A stretch of 64,000 nucleotides of DNA from Hymenobacter arizonensis (GCF_900115775.1 NZ_FOXS01000003.1:310001-374000); one strand, 5' to 3'. Shown: positions 24,144-33,101, numbered from the stretch's first letter. A program made the numbers and translations. Notes: generated by a model not told the origin, from the sequence alone.

Positions 24144-24983
24144 GTGCCCGAATTACCCGAAGTCGAAACCTACCGTCGCTTTATTGATGAACTGGCCGTG
24201 GGCCAAACCATTGCCGCCGTGCAGGTAAACGATGCCCACGTGCTGGCCACACCCGAAGACCAGCTCCGCGCCGGCTTGGTGGGCCGCACTATCACGGGCA
24301 CCTCACGCCTGGGCAAAAACTGCTTTCTGGAACTAGACAACGGTCAGGTGCTGGTGCTGCACTTCGGCATGACCGGCGACGTGGGCGCCTACCGCGACGA
24401 GCCCGATGCCCCGCGCTTCACCCGCGTGGCCCTGCACCTCGACGATTCTGGCCTGCGCCTGGCTTTCATCGACCCGCGCAAATTCGGCCGCATTCGCCTC
24501 GCCGAGAGCGCCGCCGCCCACCAGAAAGCCAAGAAAATCGGCCCCGATGCCCTCGACATCACCGCCGCTGAGCTGCATCAGAAGCTAACCCGCCGCAAAA
24601 CGTTGCTCAAGCCGCTTCTGCTCGACCAAAGCATCACCGCCGGCCTCGGCAACTGGATAGTGGACGAGGTGTTGTTCCAAGCCAAAATTCACCCTGAGCG
24701 CCTAGGCACCTCCCTCACCGAAAAAGAAGGCCGGGCCCTGCACGGCGCCGTGCAGCTAGTGCTTACCACGGCCATCAATCAGGAAGCCAACTACCGGCAT
24801 TTTCCGGCCTCATTCCTCATTCATGCCCGCGAGTGGGACACCTCGGCCACGCCCACCAGCGACGATGCCCACACCTTCTGTCCGCGCCACCCCAAGGTAA
24901 AAATTGATAAATATTACGTGGGCGGCCGTGCCACTTACACCTGCCCCAAGTGCCAGCCGGCGCCGGTGCTACAACCGAATTGA
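24144..24983 (+). CDS. mutM: formamidopyrimidine-DNA glycosylase (Fpg/MutM family)
   Basis: A 279-residue base-excision repair glycosylase/AP lyase for oxidised purines. It starts at GTG 24144 to give MPELPEVETYRR, so the mature N-terminal Pro is the Schiff-base nucleophile, followed by the catalytic Glu. Other landmarks are SRLGKNCFLELDNG (the Lys of the DNA-binding loop), HFGMTGDV, IDPRKFGRI, the helix-two-turn-helix QSITAGLGNWIVDEVLFQAKIHPER and a C-terminal zinc finger with ligands in FCPRHPKVKI and GRATYTCPKC. The first finger half is Cys-x2-His rather than Cys-x2-Cys. Standalone gene. Confidence 0.9.
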   Translation: MPELPEVETYRRFIDELAVGQTIAAVQVNDAHVLATPEDQLRAGLVGRTITGTSRLGKNCFLELDNGQVLVLHFGMTGDVGAYRDEPDAPRFTRVALHLDDSGLRLAFIDPRKFGRIRLAESAAAHQKAKKIGPDALDITAAELHQKLTRRKTLLKPLLLDQSITAGLGNWIVDEVLFQAKIHPERLGTSLTEKEGRALHGAVQLVLTTAINQEANYRHFPASFLIHAREWDTSATPTSDDAHTFCPRHPKVKIDKYYVGGRATYTCPKCQPAPVLQPN

Positions 24984-25086
24984 AGCGCCACCCGCGCAGA
25001 CGCCAAAGCTGACTAGCAATGCCAAGAGAAGGCTACAAGATTCTTCTAGCCGCCCGCATAGCGAAAGGGTGGGCCCATTGCTCGCG

Positions 25087-25953
25087 TCAGTCCGCCAGCT
25101 TCTTCTGGGCCTGTATCACCTCAAACTCGGTTATCTGCCCCGGATAATTAGCGTAATAAATATTGTCTTCGTTCAGCCGATAGCCGCCAATCAGGGCGCG
25201 CTGCGAGGCCGCTAAATGCTGCCGTGCCAAAGCCGGCTTTCCTTGGGCCTGATAGGCCAGGGCCAGGTAGTAGTTGGCTTCTGGGTGCTGCGAGTAGGCT
25301 TTCAGGCAGCGTTCCAGATGCGTTTGGGCCTGCGGATACTGCTTCTTTTTGAGCGCCAGCACTCCGGCGTAGAGCAGCGTATTGAAGTGGATTTCGCCCC
25401 GGCCGTCGGCCCCAAGCTGCAGGCGCATGTCTTCGGCAAAATCGGCCTCGGCATCCTTGTACTTGCCCATTTCCAGGTTGCAGAGGCCCATGAAAAACGC
25501 GTAGGTGTGGTCCATTTCCCGACCCTGGGGCTTGAGCTGAGCCACGCGCCGGAAGTCGGTGAGCGCCCCAGCGTAGTCCTTGGTAAAAATGCACTTGAGG
25601 AATCCCCGATAGGCCAGCCAGCGGTTCACATCCAGGGCAACTGCTTGGTCTATCAAAGGAAAAGCCTTGGCATAATCGCCGCACTTGATGAGCGGCATGG
25701 CTTTCTGCTGGTAGGCGTAAGCAATGGTGGGGCACGCCGCAATCAGGCTGTCGCAATACTGGGCCCACTGCGGGCTCAGGTAGCTCACGCGGTGCGCTCC
25801 ACGGTCTAGGTAGCGGGCCACAAGGCTGTCCTGATACACTTTGTTGCTGCAGTCTTTGGCCAGAGCGGCCTGGTCCTGAGCGGGCTGCTGCTGGGCGTGG
25901 CCCACCTGCGCCACGCCCAGCAGGCTAAGGAATAACGGCCACCACTTTCCCAT
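25087..25953 (-). CDS. exported tetratricopeptide repeat protein
   Basis: A 288-residue protein with a signal peptide (WPLFLSLLGVAQVGHAQQ). Several TPR motifs follow from about residue 75 to 275 (AYAYQQKAMPLIKCGDYAKAFPLIDQAVAL, TDFRRVAQLKPQG, ALKKKQYPQAQTHLERCLKAYSQHPEANYYLALAYQAQGKPALARQHL). Such proteins are periplasmic or outer-membrane scaffolds; the partner is unknown. Its start overlaps the end of the TonB-like gene by 29 bp, so the two are translationally coupled and probably act together. Confidence 0.78.
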   Translation of the reverse strand: MGKWWPLFLSLLGVAQVGHAQQQPAQDQAALAKDCSNKVYQDSLVARYLDRGAHRVSYLSPQWAQYCDSLIAACPTIAYAYQQKAMPLIKCGDYAKAFPLIDQAVALDVNRWLAYRGFLKCIFTKDYAGALTDFRRVAQLKPQGREMDHTYAFFMGLCNLEMGKYKDAEADFAEDMRLQLGADGRGEIHFNTLLYAGVLALKKKQYPQAQTHLERCLKAYSQHPEANYYLALAYQAQGKPALARQHLAASQRALIGGYRLNEDNIYYANYPGQITEFEVIQAQKKLAD

Positions 25954-26410
25954 TGCTGATTTTGAAGGTTAAATAAGTGAAATAATTCACCTGCATGCCA
26001 TTGGGGGCCGTGACGGTCCGCCAGTTCTTCAACGACTGCACAAACGCATACAGCTCATTGATTAGCTCTTTGGAAAAATGCGTTTTTTGGTAAGCGGCAT
26101 CAGTCTGAAGCACCTGCGTCATGGGCTGCCGAAAGCCCGCGCAGTCCACCACAAATCGGAACGTAACATAGCCGGTGACCTTGTGATGCTGATTGCTGCG
26201 CTGCAGGAAACTATTGGCCTCGGCCGCCAGGGTTTCTGAGCTGCGCGGATACTTAGCGTCCACGCTGAAATAGGGAGCCACTGGAGCCTTTGCGCAAGCC
26301 GGGTTGCGCGTCATAACCGTATCCATGTATTCCCCTCCTTTAAGCACAAAGTTTTGACTGCTGGCCGGGATGTAGAATAGCAGAAAGAGGAGCGCAGCGG
26401 TGAGCCTCAT
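25925..26410 (-). CDS. exported TonB C-terminal-like protein
   Basis: A 161-residue protein, with ATG at 26410 chosen because it begins the signal peptide MRLTAALLFLLFYIPASSQ. The C-terminal part (KVTGYVTFRFVVDCAGFRQPMTQVLQTDAAYQ ... ELYAFVQSLKNWRTVTAPNGMQVNYFTYLTFKISNGKV) follows the fold pattern of the TonB C-terminal domain: a GxVxhxFhVdxxG strand, helix, W-containing turn and closing strand. There is no membrane anchor or Pro-rich span, so it is not a classical energy transducer. It is the upstream partner of the overlapping TPR gene. Confidence 0.6.
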   Translation of the reverse strand: MRLTAALLFLLFYIPASSQNFVLKGGEYMDTVMTRNPACAKAPVAPYFSVDAKYPRSSETLAAEANSFLQRSNQHHKVTGYVTFRFVVDCAGFRQPMTQVLQTDAAYQKTHFSKELINELYAFVQSLKNWRTVTAPNGMQVNYFTYLTFKISNGKVVAVIP

Positions 26411-26673
26411 TTGTAGTTGCTGCTTGATTAAATCAGGCATTGTGGATGGAAGCTGAGGCTAAAATCATAGTAGGGTTAAGGACGTTCAGGCAATAATTGC
26501 GCTTTTGGAGTCAAATTCGGCTAGAAAGGAATGTAGCGGTGCTGGTAGTTAAGCTTTCTAAGCCTTGGCCACTGCTTGCATGGATATTGCTAAAATTTAT
26601 TTCGGGTTGAAAGAAAATGTATTGTTGCACAACGCATAGTTTTCCCCCCAAGTATTCTCAATTGAGAATACTC
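26411..26673. other. intergenic gap with 22-bp palindrome
   Basis: The notable feature is AGTATTCTCAATTGAGAATACT (26651-26672), a perfect palindrome directly after the stop of the SPFH-like gene. It could be the stem of its terminator or an operator for the downstream TonB-like/TPR pair. The rest is AT-rich spacer. Confidence 0.5.
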
Positions 26674-27411
26674 TTACTTTTCCTTCTCATCAGCCACTGG
26701 CGTAGGCTCGAGCTTATTCTCCACCACAAGCCTACTGGCGCCGGCCCGGTTGGCAATGACTTGCTCGCCAAGTTTCTCTAGGTTCTTCGAGCTGTAGATT
26801 TTCATGGCAGTAGCCACGTCCACTGCTTGGGCAGTCTGCTCGTCGTAGACGGGCACTAGGGAGAGGAAATTGACTGTGACACCGCGGGGCTGCAGCAGCT
26901 TGTTGACTTCCGGTAACAGTAAATCTTCGAAGTCTGATGGGCTGAAGGTTACCACGTCCTCCTTCGACAAGCGGCCGCGCACCGCGTCTTTGATGCGCTT
27001 GTCAATCACTGTATTTTCGGCAGCTTCAAATTGAGTGCTGACTTCGGTAGTGTTAGTTTTACCCAGGTATTTTGCTTCTTGAATGAAGCTCATCGGATTG
27101 GTGATGGTATAGTCATAGCTCACATCGAGTGAAGCCAACACATTCTCTGCAAATACCACTTTGAAGTGGCTGTCACCTTGCATAGGGTAGTCGGGGATGG
27201 TGACTTTGTAAAAGCATGGATTGCCCACGCCTTTTGGTACTGACTTGCCGGCTTCAATCAGGCTCCAATTCACGCCACAGTCGTCGGTTACCAGAGTATT
27301 CACGTTGGCTTTGGCGTAGTCGCAGCTGGAGAGGCTGACAGGCAATAGGCAGGCGAAAAGGCCAACGAACGTGAGGGACTTCAATTGGGTGCGTAAAAAC
27401 GTCTTTTTCAT
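26674..27411 (-). CDS. SPFH/band-7-like lipoprotein
   Basis: A 245-residue lipoprotein; the signal peptide ends at a lipobox-like LSSC (Cys near residue 30). The following domain has the features of a short prohibitin/band-7 fold: strands FYKVTIPDYPM and KVVFAENVLASLDVSYDYTI, then ENTVIDKRIKDAVRGRLSKEDVVTFSPSDFEDLLLPEVNKLLQPRGVTVNFLSLVPVYDEQTAQAV, where the long amphipathic segment and the hhRGhxhxhh strand match SPFH proteins. An alpha-helical C-terminal tail follows. Probably an outer-membrane- or periplasm-facing oligomer; function unknown. Confidence 0.6.
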   Translation of the reverse strand: MKKTFLRTQLKSLTFVGLFACLLPVSLSSCDYAKANVNTLVTDDCGVNWSLIEAGKSVPKGVGNPCFYKVTIPDYPMQGDSHFKVVFAENVLASLDVSYDYTITNPMSFIQEAKYLGKTNTTEVSTQFEAAENTVIDKRIKDAVRGRLSKEDVVTFSPSDFEDLLLPEVNKLLQPRGVTVNFLSLVPVYDEQTAQAVDVATAMKIYSSKNLEKLGEQVIANRAGASRLVVENKLEPTPVADEKEK

Positions 27412-27469
27412 ACGATGCAGAAGAGGTGTAAGGGTATTTTGCTATTTAATCGCCGAGCGGTTATTTGCA

Positions 27470-27813
27470 TTACTGGCGCTTGGGTAAAAATTTTGCAATG
27501 AAAAGCTGCTGGCCAGATAGCCAAACATAATACCCCAGCCCCGCCACGCACGCCCACTGAATAGCTGTGTGCCCCAGCCCCGGCAATGCAATAGTGGGTT
27601 TAATAAACTTCACCAGCAGCCGCGAGCCGAGCAGGGCACCGGCCGCCGCGCCCACAAAAATCCACTGGCGATGCGCACTTCTGATGGGGTCGGCGGCGCG
27701 GGTGCGCAAGTGAGAATAAAGCCAGTAGCCCAGGGTGTAGGCCAGCACCTCGCACAGCAGGTGCACCGGCAATCGAGCAGGGCCCTTAGGGCTAACTCGA
27801 CAGGGAATTGCAT
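27470..27813 (-). pseudogene. Lgt-like (prolipoprotein diacylglyceryl transferase) gene, frameshifted and internally deleted
   Basis: Start MQFPVELALRALL (27813) is the expected N-terminus of an Lgt-like protein, but it continues in another frame from PVHLLCEVLAYTLGYWLYSHLR onward, so there is a frameshift near 27770. The family helix WIFVGAAAGALLGSRLL is then joined straight to the C-terminal block VKFIKP...IQWACVAGLGYYVW. The central 120-150 residues with the Lgt signature are missing. The product cannot be an active transferase; the second half could still be translated as a 100-residue membrane protein from an internal ATG at 27772. Confidence 0.6.
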
Positions 27814-28116
27814 GAGGCGAATATGGCGGGTTTGCGCTTAGGGCGCAGCATCATATTTTGGAAGAGAGGCCAAGAACGGAGCATAGAAAACAGCAGAAGC
27901 ATAAGCGAGCCCGCAGCCTGCCCAAAAAGTGCCTTTTCTGGCAATACTATATAATTGTAATGTCCAATTTTTTGCTAATTATGTCACTGTTTATTATTGA
28001 CTTATCTGTGGAGTAAGTCCAAAAGCAAAGTCCTGAAATGATAAGAATTTAATTTATGCAGCTAGCGTACGGCGCTACTTTAGAGCACTTGTTGTACCTG
28101 CCTCATTCACTGCACT
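27814..28116. other. intergenic gap of 300 bp
   Basis: AT-rich from about 27940 to 28080 and presumably the promoter region of the lipoprotein/radical-SAM pair. No repeat, RNA or terminator was recognised. Confidence 0.35.
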
Positions 28117-29811
28117 ATGAAACAGATTTCTATTGTTCCGTTTAATAATCCGGGGGTGTTGGGGCTGCTGCGGCGCCGGGCCGTGGCTCGCGTTGTGGCG
28201 TGGGCGTTGCTGTTGGCGGTTGGGCCGTTGCTCACAGGGTGCCAGCGCTTCTACCGCGCCGAAGAGAAGGCCGTGAGCCGGGATACTGTGAGCCTACTGG
28301 CCGAGTCAAAAACCTTTGTGGTGCACCAGGGGGCGTCGGTGTGGGAACTGCGCAGTCCGCGGCTGAACGGGGAAGTGCTGGAAGGAACAAAAGCGCCGCT
28401 CAGTGCCGCGGTTAGTCCGTTTCAGCAGGTGCCGGCGAAGGGTAAATCGCCGCGTTACAACAAGCCCGATGCTCCCGTCGTGCTCAACATCGTGCATGTC
28501 TACATCGCCGATGCGCAGAGTGGGGCCGAGGACCAGGTAAGCATCCCTTTTGCCGACATCAGGCAGATTGATTTAATTGAAAAAGACTCGGATAAAACCA
28601 CTGCATCCTACCTCTTGGGAGGCTTGGGCATTACGGTGGGCGCCATGGCCATTCTATTGGTGATTGTGGCCCTCACCAAGAGCTCCTGCCCGTTTGTGTA
28701 TGCGTATGATGGCAAGGAGTACCGCTTTGTGGGCGAGGCCTACGGTGGAGCCATTTTTGCCCCCGCCGAGCGCAACGACTACCTTCCGCTGCCCGCCCTG
28801 CAACCCGAAAACAACCAGTACCGCCTCAAAATCAGCAACGAGCTCAAAGAGCGCCAGTACACCAACCTCGCCGAGCTGTGGGTGGTGCAGCACCCCGCCA
28901 CCACCCAAGTGCTGCTCGACCAGCGCGGCCGGGTGCAAACCCTGGCCAGCTTGCAGCCGCCCACCGAAGTCCGCTCGCTGGCCGGGCACGACTACACCGC
29001 TCAGCTGCAGGCCACCGACCACAGCGCCGTGCTGTTCAACGAAGACTCGCCCGGCAGCGCCCCCAACGAGGTGGTAATGACCTTTGCCAAACCCGCTGGT
29101 GCCCGCCAGGGCAAGCTGGTGCTGCACGCCCAGAATTCGCTGTGGCTCGATTACCTCTACGGCGCCTTTATTGAGAAATTCGGGGCTTACTACAACACCT
29201 GGGCCGGGCAGCAGCGCACCCAGCCCGCCGCCATCAACCAGCAGTGGAGCCTCGACCAGGGCATTCCGCTGAAGGTGTACGTGGAAACGGCGCAGGGCTG
29301 GCAGCTGGCCGAAACCATTCCGACCATCGGCCCGCTGGCCTCCCGCGATTTGGTGGTGCCGCTGGCTTTCGCGGCCAACGACACCCACCACCTGCGCGTG
29401 AAGCTGGAGTGTGGGTTTATGTTTTGGGAAGTCGATTATGCGGCCCTGGACTGCAGTCCCAACGCCCCGGTGCAGCTCGACAACTGCCGCCTGATAAGCG
29501 CCACCACCGAGCGCGGCGCCGATGCCAAAGCGGCCCTGGCCGCCGATGATGCCAACTACCTCCAGCAATTTCGGCCCGGCACAGCAGTCAGCCTCGCCTA
29601 CGAAACCAAGCTCCCGGCGCCCGATGCCCAAACCCGCCGCACTACGTTTTTGCGCACCAAAGGCTACTACGAGCACATCCGCGACTTTAAGGGCCTGCCC
29701 AACCTGCCCGAGCTATACGCCTTCAAAAAACCGGGCCGCTTCATCGAGTTCTCGAAGGAACGGTACCAAGAAGCCACCCAGGCCATGAGGCCCGCCACCG
29801 CCAGCCGCTAA
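28117..29811 (+). CDS. large lipoprotein-like membrane protein of unknown function
   Basis: A 564-residue protein. The N-terminus has an export segment (VVAWALLLAVGPLLTGC, lipobox-like Cys near residue 42). A second hydrophobic helix, TASYLLGGLGITVGAMAILLVIVAL, lies near residues 167-192 and is followed at once by TKSSCPFVYAYDGKEYRFVGEAYGGAIFAP, a recognisable module with a conserved Cys and aromatic residues. The long C-terminal part (about 350 residues) is beta-rich and hydrophilic with WVVQHPATTQVLLDQRG and FMFWEVDYAALD. I do not recognise a named family. The radical-SAM gene begins 5 bp after its stop, so the two form a tight operon and the lipoprotein may be the substrate or carrier of that enzyme. 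Confidence 0.6.
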   Translation: MKQISIVPFNNPGVLGLLRRRAVARVVAWALLLAVGPLLTGCQRFYRAEEKAVSRDTVSLLAESKTFVVHQGASVWELRSPRLNGEVLEGTKAPLSAAVSPFQQVPAKGKSPRYNKPDAPVVLNIVHVYIADAQSGAEDQVSIPFADIRQIDLIEKDSDKTTASYLLGGLGITVGAMAILLVIVALTKSSCPFVYAYDGKEYRFVGEAYGGAIFAPAERNDYLPLPALQPENNQYRLKISNELKERQYTNLAELWVVQHPATTQVLLDQRGRVQTLASLQPPTEVRSLAGHDYTAQLQATDHSAVLFNEDSPGSAPNEVVMTFAKPAGARQGKLVLHAQNSLWLDYLYGAFIEKFGAYYNTWAGQQRTQPAAINQQWSLDQGIPLKVYVETAQGWQLAETIPTIGPLASRDLVVPLAFAANDTHHLRVKLECGFMFWEVDYAALDCSPNAPVQLDNCRLISATTERGADAKAALAADDANYLQQFRPGTAVSLAYETKLPAPDAQTRRTTFLRTKGYYEHIRDFKGLPNLPELYAFKKPGRFIEFSKERYQEATQAMRPATASR

Positions 29812-29816
29812 CGCCC

Positions 29817-31043
29817 ATGGAAACCACCCTCATCACCGACCTGACTTACGTAGAAGCGCCGGCGGCCCCCGTTGCGCCACCGCACCTGCCGGCCACCATG
29901 CTTACCACGCGGCTGAAGCGCGCCTGCATAACGGCCGTTTTCTACTTGGTAGAAGCCCGCTTGCTGTGGCGCTACCTGCGCACGCCGGCCCGCATCAAGC
30001 TGGCCGCGGAGCGAATTAAGGACCTGAAGCGCGCGTACTATGGCGAGCTCGCGGTGCGCAAAATTGCCTGCGTGGCCGGCCGGTATTACCGCGAATACCA
30101 AACGCCCGGCTGGCCCAGCCCCGCCTACGATACCTACGTGGCCACCACCGTGAACCGCCTCGTGCCCTTCCGCGCCGATACCGACACGCTGAACCTGGTG
30201 TTTCTGGCCATCACCAAAAAGTGCCCGCTGGCCTGCGACCACTGTTTTGAGTGGGACGCCCTAAACCAAAAAGAAACCCTGACGCGGGCCCACATCCACG
30301 AAATGGTGGCCACGTTCCAGGCCCGGCACGTGAGCCAGATTTTCTTTAGCGGCGGCGAGCCCATGCTGCGGGTCAACGACCTAGTGGCCGTGGTAGAGGC
30401 TGCCCAACCTGGCACCGATTTCTGGGTAATTACCTCGGGCTTCAACTTCACCCGCGAAAACGCCGGCCGACTGAAGCAAGCCGGTTTCACGGGCGTCACC
30501 ATCAGCCTCGACCACCACGACGCGGCCCGGCACAACGCCTTTCGCGGTTCGCCCCAGGCCTACAACAATGCCGTGCAAGCAGCGGCCTACGCCAGCGAGG
30601 TTGGCCTGGTCGTCAACCTGTCGCTGTGTGCCACCCAAGAATTCACCACCGAAGCTAACCTGATGGCCTACGCCCGCCTGGCCCGGCAGCTGGGCGTGGC
30701 CTTCATTCAGGTGCTGGAGCCGCGGGCCGTGGGCCACTACGCCGGCAAGGCCGTGGACCCCAGCCCCGCCCAGATTGCCCTGCTCGAGGCCTTTTACCTA
30801 AAGCTCAACTACGGCTCCGAGTACCTCGACTGGCCCATGGTGCACTACTACGGCTACCACCAGCGCCGCATGGGCTGCGGGGGCGCCGCCGACCGGTTTC
30901 TGTACGTCGACACCGATGGCGACTTGCACGCCTGCCCATTCTGCCAGAAGAAGAGCGGCAGCGCCCTCTGCGGCTCCCTCGACGACTCGCTGGCAGCCCT
31001 CAAAACCCGCGGTTGCCATCCCTTTAAATCAACCAGTATATGA
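29817..31043 (+). CDS. radical SAM protein with SPASM-like C-terminus
   Basis: A 408-residue radical SAM enzyme. The [4Fe-4S] SAM motif is CPLACDHC (CxxxCxxC) near residue 137, in ITKKCPLACDHCFEWDAL. GGEPMLR follows (SAM amino-group binding), then VITSGFN and the TIM-barrel strands. A Cys-containing C-terminal region (MGCGGAADRFLYVDTDGDLHACPFCQKKSGSALCGSLDDS...RGCHP) resembles the SPASM/twitch domain that binds extra Fe-S clusters in peptide-modifying enzymes. The N-terminal 120 residues include a membrane-proximal helix. No short precursor peptide gene is seen, so a RiPP role is not established; the tightly coupled lipoprotein is the obvious candidate partner. Confidence 0.82.
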   Translation: METTLITDLTYVEAPAAPVAPPHLPATMLTTRLKRACITAVFYLVEARLLWRYLRTPARIKLAAERIKDLKRAYYGELAVRKIACVAGRYYREYQTPGWPSPAYDTYVATTVNRLVPFRADTDTLNLVFLAITKKCPLACDHCFEWDALNQKETLTRAHIHEMVATFQARHVSQIFFSGGEPMLRVNDLVAVVEAAQPGTDFWVITSGFNFTRENAGRLKQAGFTGVTISLDHHDAARHNAFRGSPQAYNNAVQAAAYASEVGLVVNLSLCATQEFTTEANLMAYARLARQLGVAFIQVLEPRAVGHYAGKAVDPSPAQIALLEAFYLKLNYGSEYLDWPMVHYYGYHQRRMGCGGAADRFLYVDTDGDLHACPFCQKKSGSALCGSLDDSLAALKTRGCHPFKSTSI

Positions 31044-31535
31044 GTAGCAGGTCCAGCACCCAATTTGCGGGGGCCGGATACTTTAAAACGTGGCTTTGGC
31101 TACCAGCCTGCCGCTTCGCCGTGGCTTGACGTTTTACTCAGCAACATAGATTATCTATTCGAAAAATTCAATTTAAAGTTTATGTAAATAATTGTAAGGG
31201 AGAAGTATGTTTGATTAATATGATGATTTAATTAAAATATAAAGTGTCGTTCAAAAACAATTTATTTTGCTTGAAATTTTTTATTAATGGTTTAGTAATA
31301 TTCTGGTTCGGCTAAGAATTGTGTGCAATAAAATCATAAGTAATTGATTTTCATCTTTAGCCAGAGTAGATTATATGTTAAATATACAATATGACATCCT
31401 CGGGCGCATTCTGCTGTGTTATTAAAGTGCAATAAAGTAAATGGGCTCAGGCAATAATTTGGCTACAGATTTGGTTAATTGGGCAATCAGAAAGCTTAGA
31501 GTTTCCACAATTAGCCACTCAATCACAGTCATTAT
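31044..31535. other. AT-rich gap of about 490 bp
   Basis: No frame on either strand looks coding. From 31140 to 31450 the base composition is far more AT-rich than the flanking genes, with many short A/T runs; it could contain the promoter of the small secreted gene at 31536 or be an acquired or nucleoid-bound segment. No hairpin or repeat family member was found. Confidence 0.45.
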
Positions 31536-31787
31536 ATGCTGCGTTCATTCATTCTTTTCGTAAGTCTTTTAGGGTTCTTCGCCACGGCCGAAGCAGTAGC
31601 TGCTCCAACGAGCGCCACAAAATCGCCTTATGACAAAATTTTGCCAGGTGACCACCGTCCAAATTATAAGCGCTACGGACACCATGGCCTTTTCGAGCGG
31701 GGTGGTTTATTCAGTTTCCGCAGCAGCCGTGGATTTGGCAAGCCGTCTGGTACTCGCTCGACTAGCAAGCGCCGGGGCACGCTTTAA
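31536..31787 (+). CDS. small secreted basic protein
   Basis: An 83-residue protein with a clear signal peptide (MLRSFILFVSLLGFFATAEAVAA, cleavage about residue 23) and a mature part of about 60 residues rich in Gly, Arg, Ser and Lys (HHGLFERGGLFSFRSSRGFGKPSGTRSTSKRRG). There are no cysteines. Basic low-complexity tails of this type are common in Hymenobacter secreted proteins; function unknown. It is followed 19 bp later by a strong terminator, so it is a monocistronic unit. Confidence 0.6.
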   Translation: MLRSFILFVSLLGFFATAEAVAAPTSATKSPYDKILPGDHRPNYKRYGHHGLFERGGLFSFRSSRGFGKPSGTRSTSKRRGTL

Positions 31788-31805
31788 GCATTGCTTTTAC
31801 ACGCG

Positions 31806-31853
31806 AAAGCCGCGCTACCTTACTGTCTTTCGGCAGTTTGGTAGCGCGGCTTT
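31806..31853. terminator. bidirectional terminator
   Basis: AAAGCCGCGCTACC (31806-31819) and its complement (31840-31853) form a 14-bp stem between the small secreted gene and the convergent SDR gene. Confidence 0.85.
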
Positions 31854-31869
31854 GTTGTAGAGAAACAGC

Positions 31870-32913
31870 TTATACTTCGTTATTCTTCACCGCGGCCTTG
31901 CGGTTGAGGGCCGTGAGGGGCGATTTGGTGAGCGCGCTCTCGCTTTCGTAGCCTTTGCGCCGCACGTTGGCCGCTGGGCTTTCGCCGGTGGCGGGCAGGG
32001 CGCGGTTGAGCCAACTCAGGATGTCGGTGGTGGTGCCGGGCAGCAGGCCGTGGAAGGCCGACAGCAGCTTGGCCGGCAGGGAGAGAATGACTTCGCCATC
32101 GCCGCGGCGGCAGGCGTTCCAGATTTGGCGGGAGGCCTGCTCGGCGCTCATGGTAAGGCCGGGCAATGAGTCGGCGATGCTGAACCAGGCAAACTCTTTT
32201 TTGTGCTGGCCCTTCACCATGGCGTGGCCGGGGCTGCCGGTGCGCAGCAAGCCGGGGCACACCGTGGTGACGCTGATGCCGTGCTGCCGCATTTCGGCCC
32301 GAAAGCCTTCGGACAAACCCACCAAGGCGAATTTGCTGGCGCTGTAGGGCGTCATGTGGGGCATGGCCACCTTGCCGCCCAGCGAAGAGATGTTGACGAT
32401 GCGGCCCTCGCCGCGGCCGCGCATGCCCGGCAGCACGGCCTGCATGGCGTGCAGCGGCGCCCAGAAGTGAATGGCCATGGAGTCTTCGTAGTCGCGCAGG
32501 TCCATGTTGTCGAGTGGGCCGCCTACAATGATGCCGGCGTTATTAATAAGCACATCGACCGCACCGAAGCGCTTCTCGACTTCGGCCACCATGGCGCGCA
32601 CTTCGGCTTCGTTGGTGATGTCGTGGGCCAGGGTGAGCACGTCGTCCTCGGCGGCACCGGCCATGAGCAGGTCTTGGCGGGCGCGGGCCAGCTCGGCTTC
32701 GTCGCGAGCACAAATGGCCACCCGGGCGCCCTCAGCCACGGCCTGGCGGGCCAGCACGAGGCCCAGTCCGCGCGAGCCGCCGGTGATGAGCACGACGCGG
32801 CCGTTCAAATCGTAGGAGCCGCGGCGGTTGCCCCAGAGGGTGGCGGCCATGGCGGCGGCGCCCAGGCCGGCGGCCAGCAGCCAGTTCTTGTTGGTGCGTT
32901 TGTCGTGTTTCAT
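31870..32913 (-). CDS. SDR family oxidoreductase
   Basis: A 347-residue short-chain dehydrogenase. Residues 1-35 form an unusual N-terminal part with a hydrophobic segment (WLLAAGLGAAAMAATLW) that may anchor it to the membrane. The Rossmann motif is LITGGSRGLGLVLARQ, with the acidic CARDEAEL downstream, NNAGIIVGG, the catalytic Ser in VNISSLGGKV and YSASK (Tyr and Lys). The C-terminus carries a tail of about 90 residues beyond the standard SDR core. It uses NAD(P)H; the substrate is unknown. Confidence 0.85.
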   Translation of the reverse strand: MKHDKRTNKNWLLAAGLGAAAMAATLWGNRRGSYDLNGRVVLITGGSRGLGLVLARQAVAEGARVAICARDEAELARARQDLLMAGAAEDDVLTLAHDITNEAEVRAMVAEVEKRFGAVDVLINNAGIIVGGPLDNMDLRDYEDSMAIHFWAPLHAMQAVLPGMRGRGEGRIVNISSLGGKVAMPHMTPYSASKFALVGLSEGFRAEMRQHGISVTTVCPGLLRTGSPGHAMVKGQHKKEFAWFSIADSLPGLTMSAEQASRQIWNACRRGDGEVILSLPAKLLSAFHGLLPGTTTDILSWLNRALPATGESPAANVRRKGYESESALTKSPLTALNRKAAVKNNEV

Positions 32914-33101
32914 AGTTGGTTGTATGCCAAAAGGGGCCGAAAGGTTGCAGTGAGGAGATTAGCGCGGCGTTTTTTCGCGGCGCTCTGGCACGAAACGTGG
33001 ATGCAGCCGCGTTGGGACGGTAGCGGCCGATGATTTAGCCCGATATTTACCCGGCCATTGTGCCCTTGTTTTTCAGTGTTTTGATATCAATGCCTTACCG
33101 T

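Noticed and set aside
29817..31043. RiPP biosynthetic cluster
   Set aside because: A radical-SAM enzyme is present, but no precursor peptide, peptidase or exporter gene is adjacent.
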